In this document: one piece after another, positions 63,618 through 64,000 of the stretch
How the letters are laid out: each line of letters begins with the position of its first letter
How positions within the stretch are numbered: the stretch's first letter is position 1
Source: Glaciecola sp049650345
Lineage (GTDB): Bacteria; Pseudomonadota; Gammaproteobacteria; Enterobacterales; Alteromonadaceae
Direction of reading: 5' to 3'
Assembly: GCA_049650345.1 (NCBI GenBank)
Contig: JBARZY010000122.1
Span: forward strand, 11,997-75,996
DNA: 64,000 nucleotides
Program-made: the position numbers and the translations under genes
Notes under the pieces: generated by a model
Seen by the model: only the letters and a program-made list of their open reading frames with translations
Databases searched by the model: none
What the model was told of the DNA's origin: nothing

Positions 63618-64000
63618 ATGAACATATTTAGACCCAACCTTATCACTCGTGCAATTTTTGCCAGTGGCATGTTGCTAGGCAGCACTGCTTTATATGCCCA
63701 ACAAGCAGAAGCGGAGCAAACGAGCGAGGAAGAAGCACTCGAGATTATTGAGGTAACCGGTTACAGCACAAGTTTGATTAAAGCACTAAACCAAAAGCGC
63801 TTCAGTGATACGGTATCTGAACAAATATCTGCTGATGATTTAGGCGGACTTCCCGATGTTTCGATTGCTGATGCATTAACGCGTTTACCAGGCATATCCG
63901 CTGTTCGTACAGGTGGGCAAGCGGCAGAAATTAATATTCGCGGGCTGTCGGGCGACTTTGTTTTCTCAACACTAAATGGGCGTGAGCAAGTCTCTACCAG
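63618..64000 (+). CDS. TonB-dependent receptor, N-terminal part (cut by window edge)
   Basis: Outer-membrane receptor that imports nutrients using TonB energy. Only the first 127 codons are inside the window. A signal peptide (about residues 1-27, ending LYAQ) is followed by an acidic stretch, a TonB-box-like EIIEVTGY and the plug-domain start (SADDLGGLPDVSIADALTRLPGI, INIRGLSG). This wording is typical of carbohydrate-type receptors in Alteromonadales and Caulobacter. Ligand unknown; the downstream genes, not visible here, should tell. Confidence 0.9.
   Translation, partial: MNIFRPNLITRAIFASGMLLGSTALYAQQAEAEQTSEEEALEIIEVTGYSTSLIKALNQKRFSDTVSEQISADDLGGLPDVSIADALTRLPGISAVRTGGQAAEINIRGLSGDFVFSTLNGREQVST

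Overview
The window reads as chromosomal DNA of a marine gammaproteobacterium of the order Alteromonadales, most likely Alteromonadaceae (Alteromonas/Glaciecola/Paraglaciecola type). This rests on core gene order (ftsH-folP-glmM-tpiA-secG-tRNA-Leu; comEC-msbA-lpxK-ycaR-kdsB; divergent gltA and sdhCDAB-sucABCD; pnp...nlpI; smc-zipA-ligA), moderate-to-low GC by eye, a lipid A / Kdo gene set that implies an outer membrane, and a TonB-dependent receptor with the plug-domain wording common in this order. No phage, transposase, CRISPR array or integrase was seen.

Layout. 0.1-3.7 kb: LonB-type protease, a type-2 hydroxyacyl-CoA dehydrogenase SDR and the ribosome-assembly protein YhbY. 4.2-9.9 kb: ftsH, folP, glmM, tpiA, secG and tRNA-Leu(GAG), closed by a strong terminator. 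10-16.3 kb: an accessory block (S41 peptidase, S12 lipoprotein, Zn/Cu exporter with its ZntR-like regulator and operator, DUF4870, HPF-like protein, NhaR, small membrane protein). It lies where related genomes usually carry rimP-nusA-infB-rbfA-truB-rpsO. 16.6-21.7 kb: pnp, a DUF1244 protein, lipoprotein NlpI and an unusual exported Sel1-repeat/zincin protein. 21.7-30 kb: cysZ, smc, zipA (long linker), ligA. 30-38.2 kb: DUF2062, comEC, the msbA-lpxK-ycaR-kdsB envelope operon and rimO. 38.6-49.6 kb: proBA, then a mixed block (exported methyltransferase-like protein, DUF2919, LysR, DedA-like, tcdA, yqjG, pirin, phosphomannomutase, DUF3429). 49.7-61.4 kb: TCA-cycle cluster gltA / sdhCDAB-sucAB-sucCD. 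61.5-64 kb: a small membrane protein, an MscS channel and the start of a TonB receptor cut by the window edge.

How the genes work together. Most of the window is housekeeping: inner-membrane protein quality control and export (FtsH, SecG), envelope precursor supply (GlmM, MsbA, LpxK, KdsB, PMM), chromosome and division functions (SMC, ZipA, LigA), proline synthesis, and central carbon flow from citrate synthase through succinyl-CoA synthetase. Regulation visible in the sequence includes a MerR-type palindromic promoter with a 20-bp spacer, many intrinsic terminators, and operator-like repeats upstream of the phosphomannomutase gene, rimO and gltA.

The least ordinary signals are: nlpI has no ATG/GTG/TTG ahead of its signal peptide and seems to start at ATT; it is followed by an exported Sel1-repeat protein with an HExxHxxGxxDE zincin site; rlmE is missing between yhbY and ftsH; the transcription/translation operon is missing between tRNA-Leu and pnp; SucB has two lipoyl domains; the ZntR-like regulator has Glu where ZntR has a His ligand; and one methyltransferase-like protein carries an export signal. 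I did not find a clearly new multi-gene system. The nlpI/Sel1-zincin pair is the best candidate for new biology.
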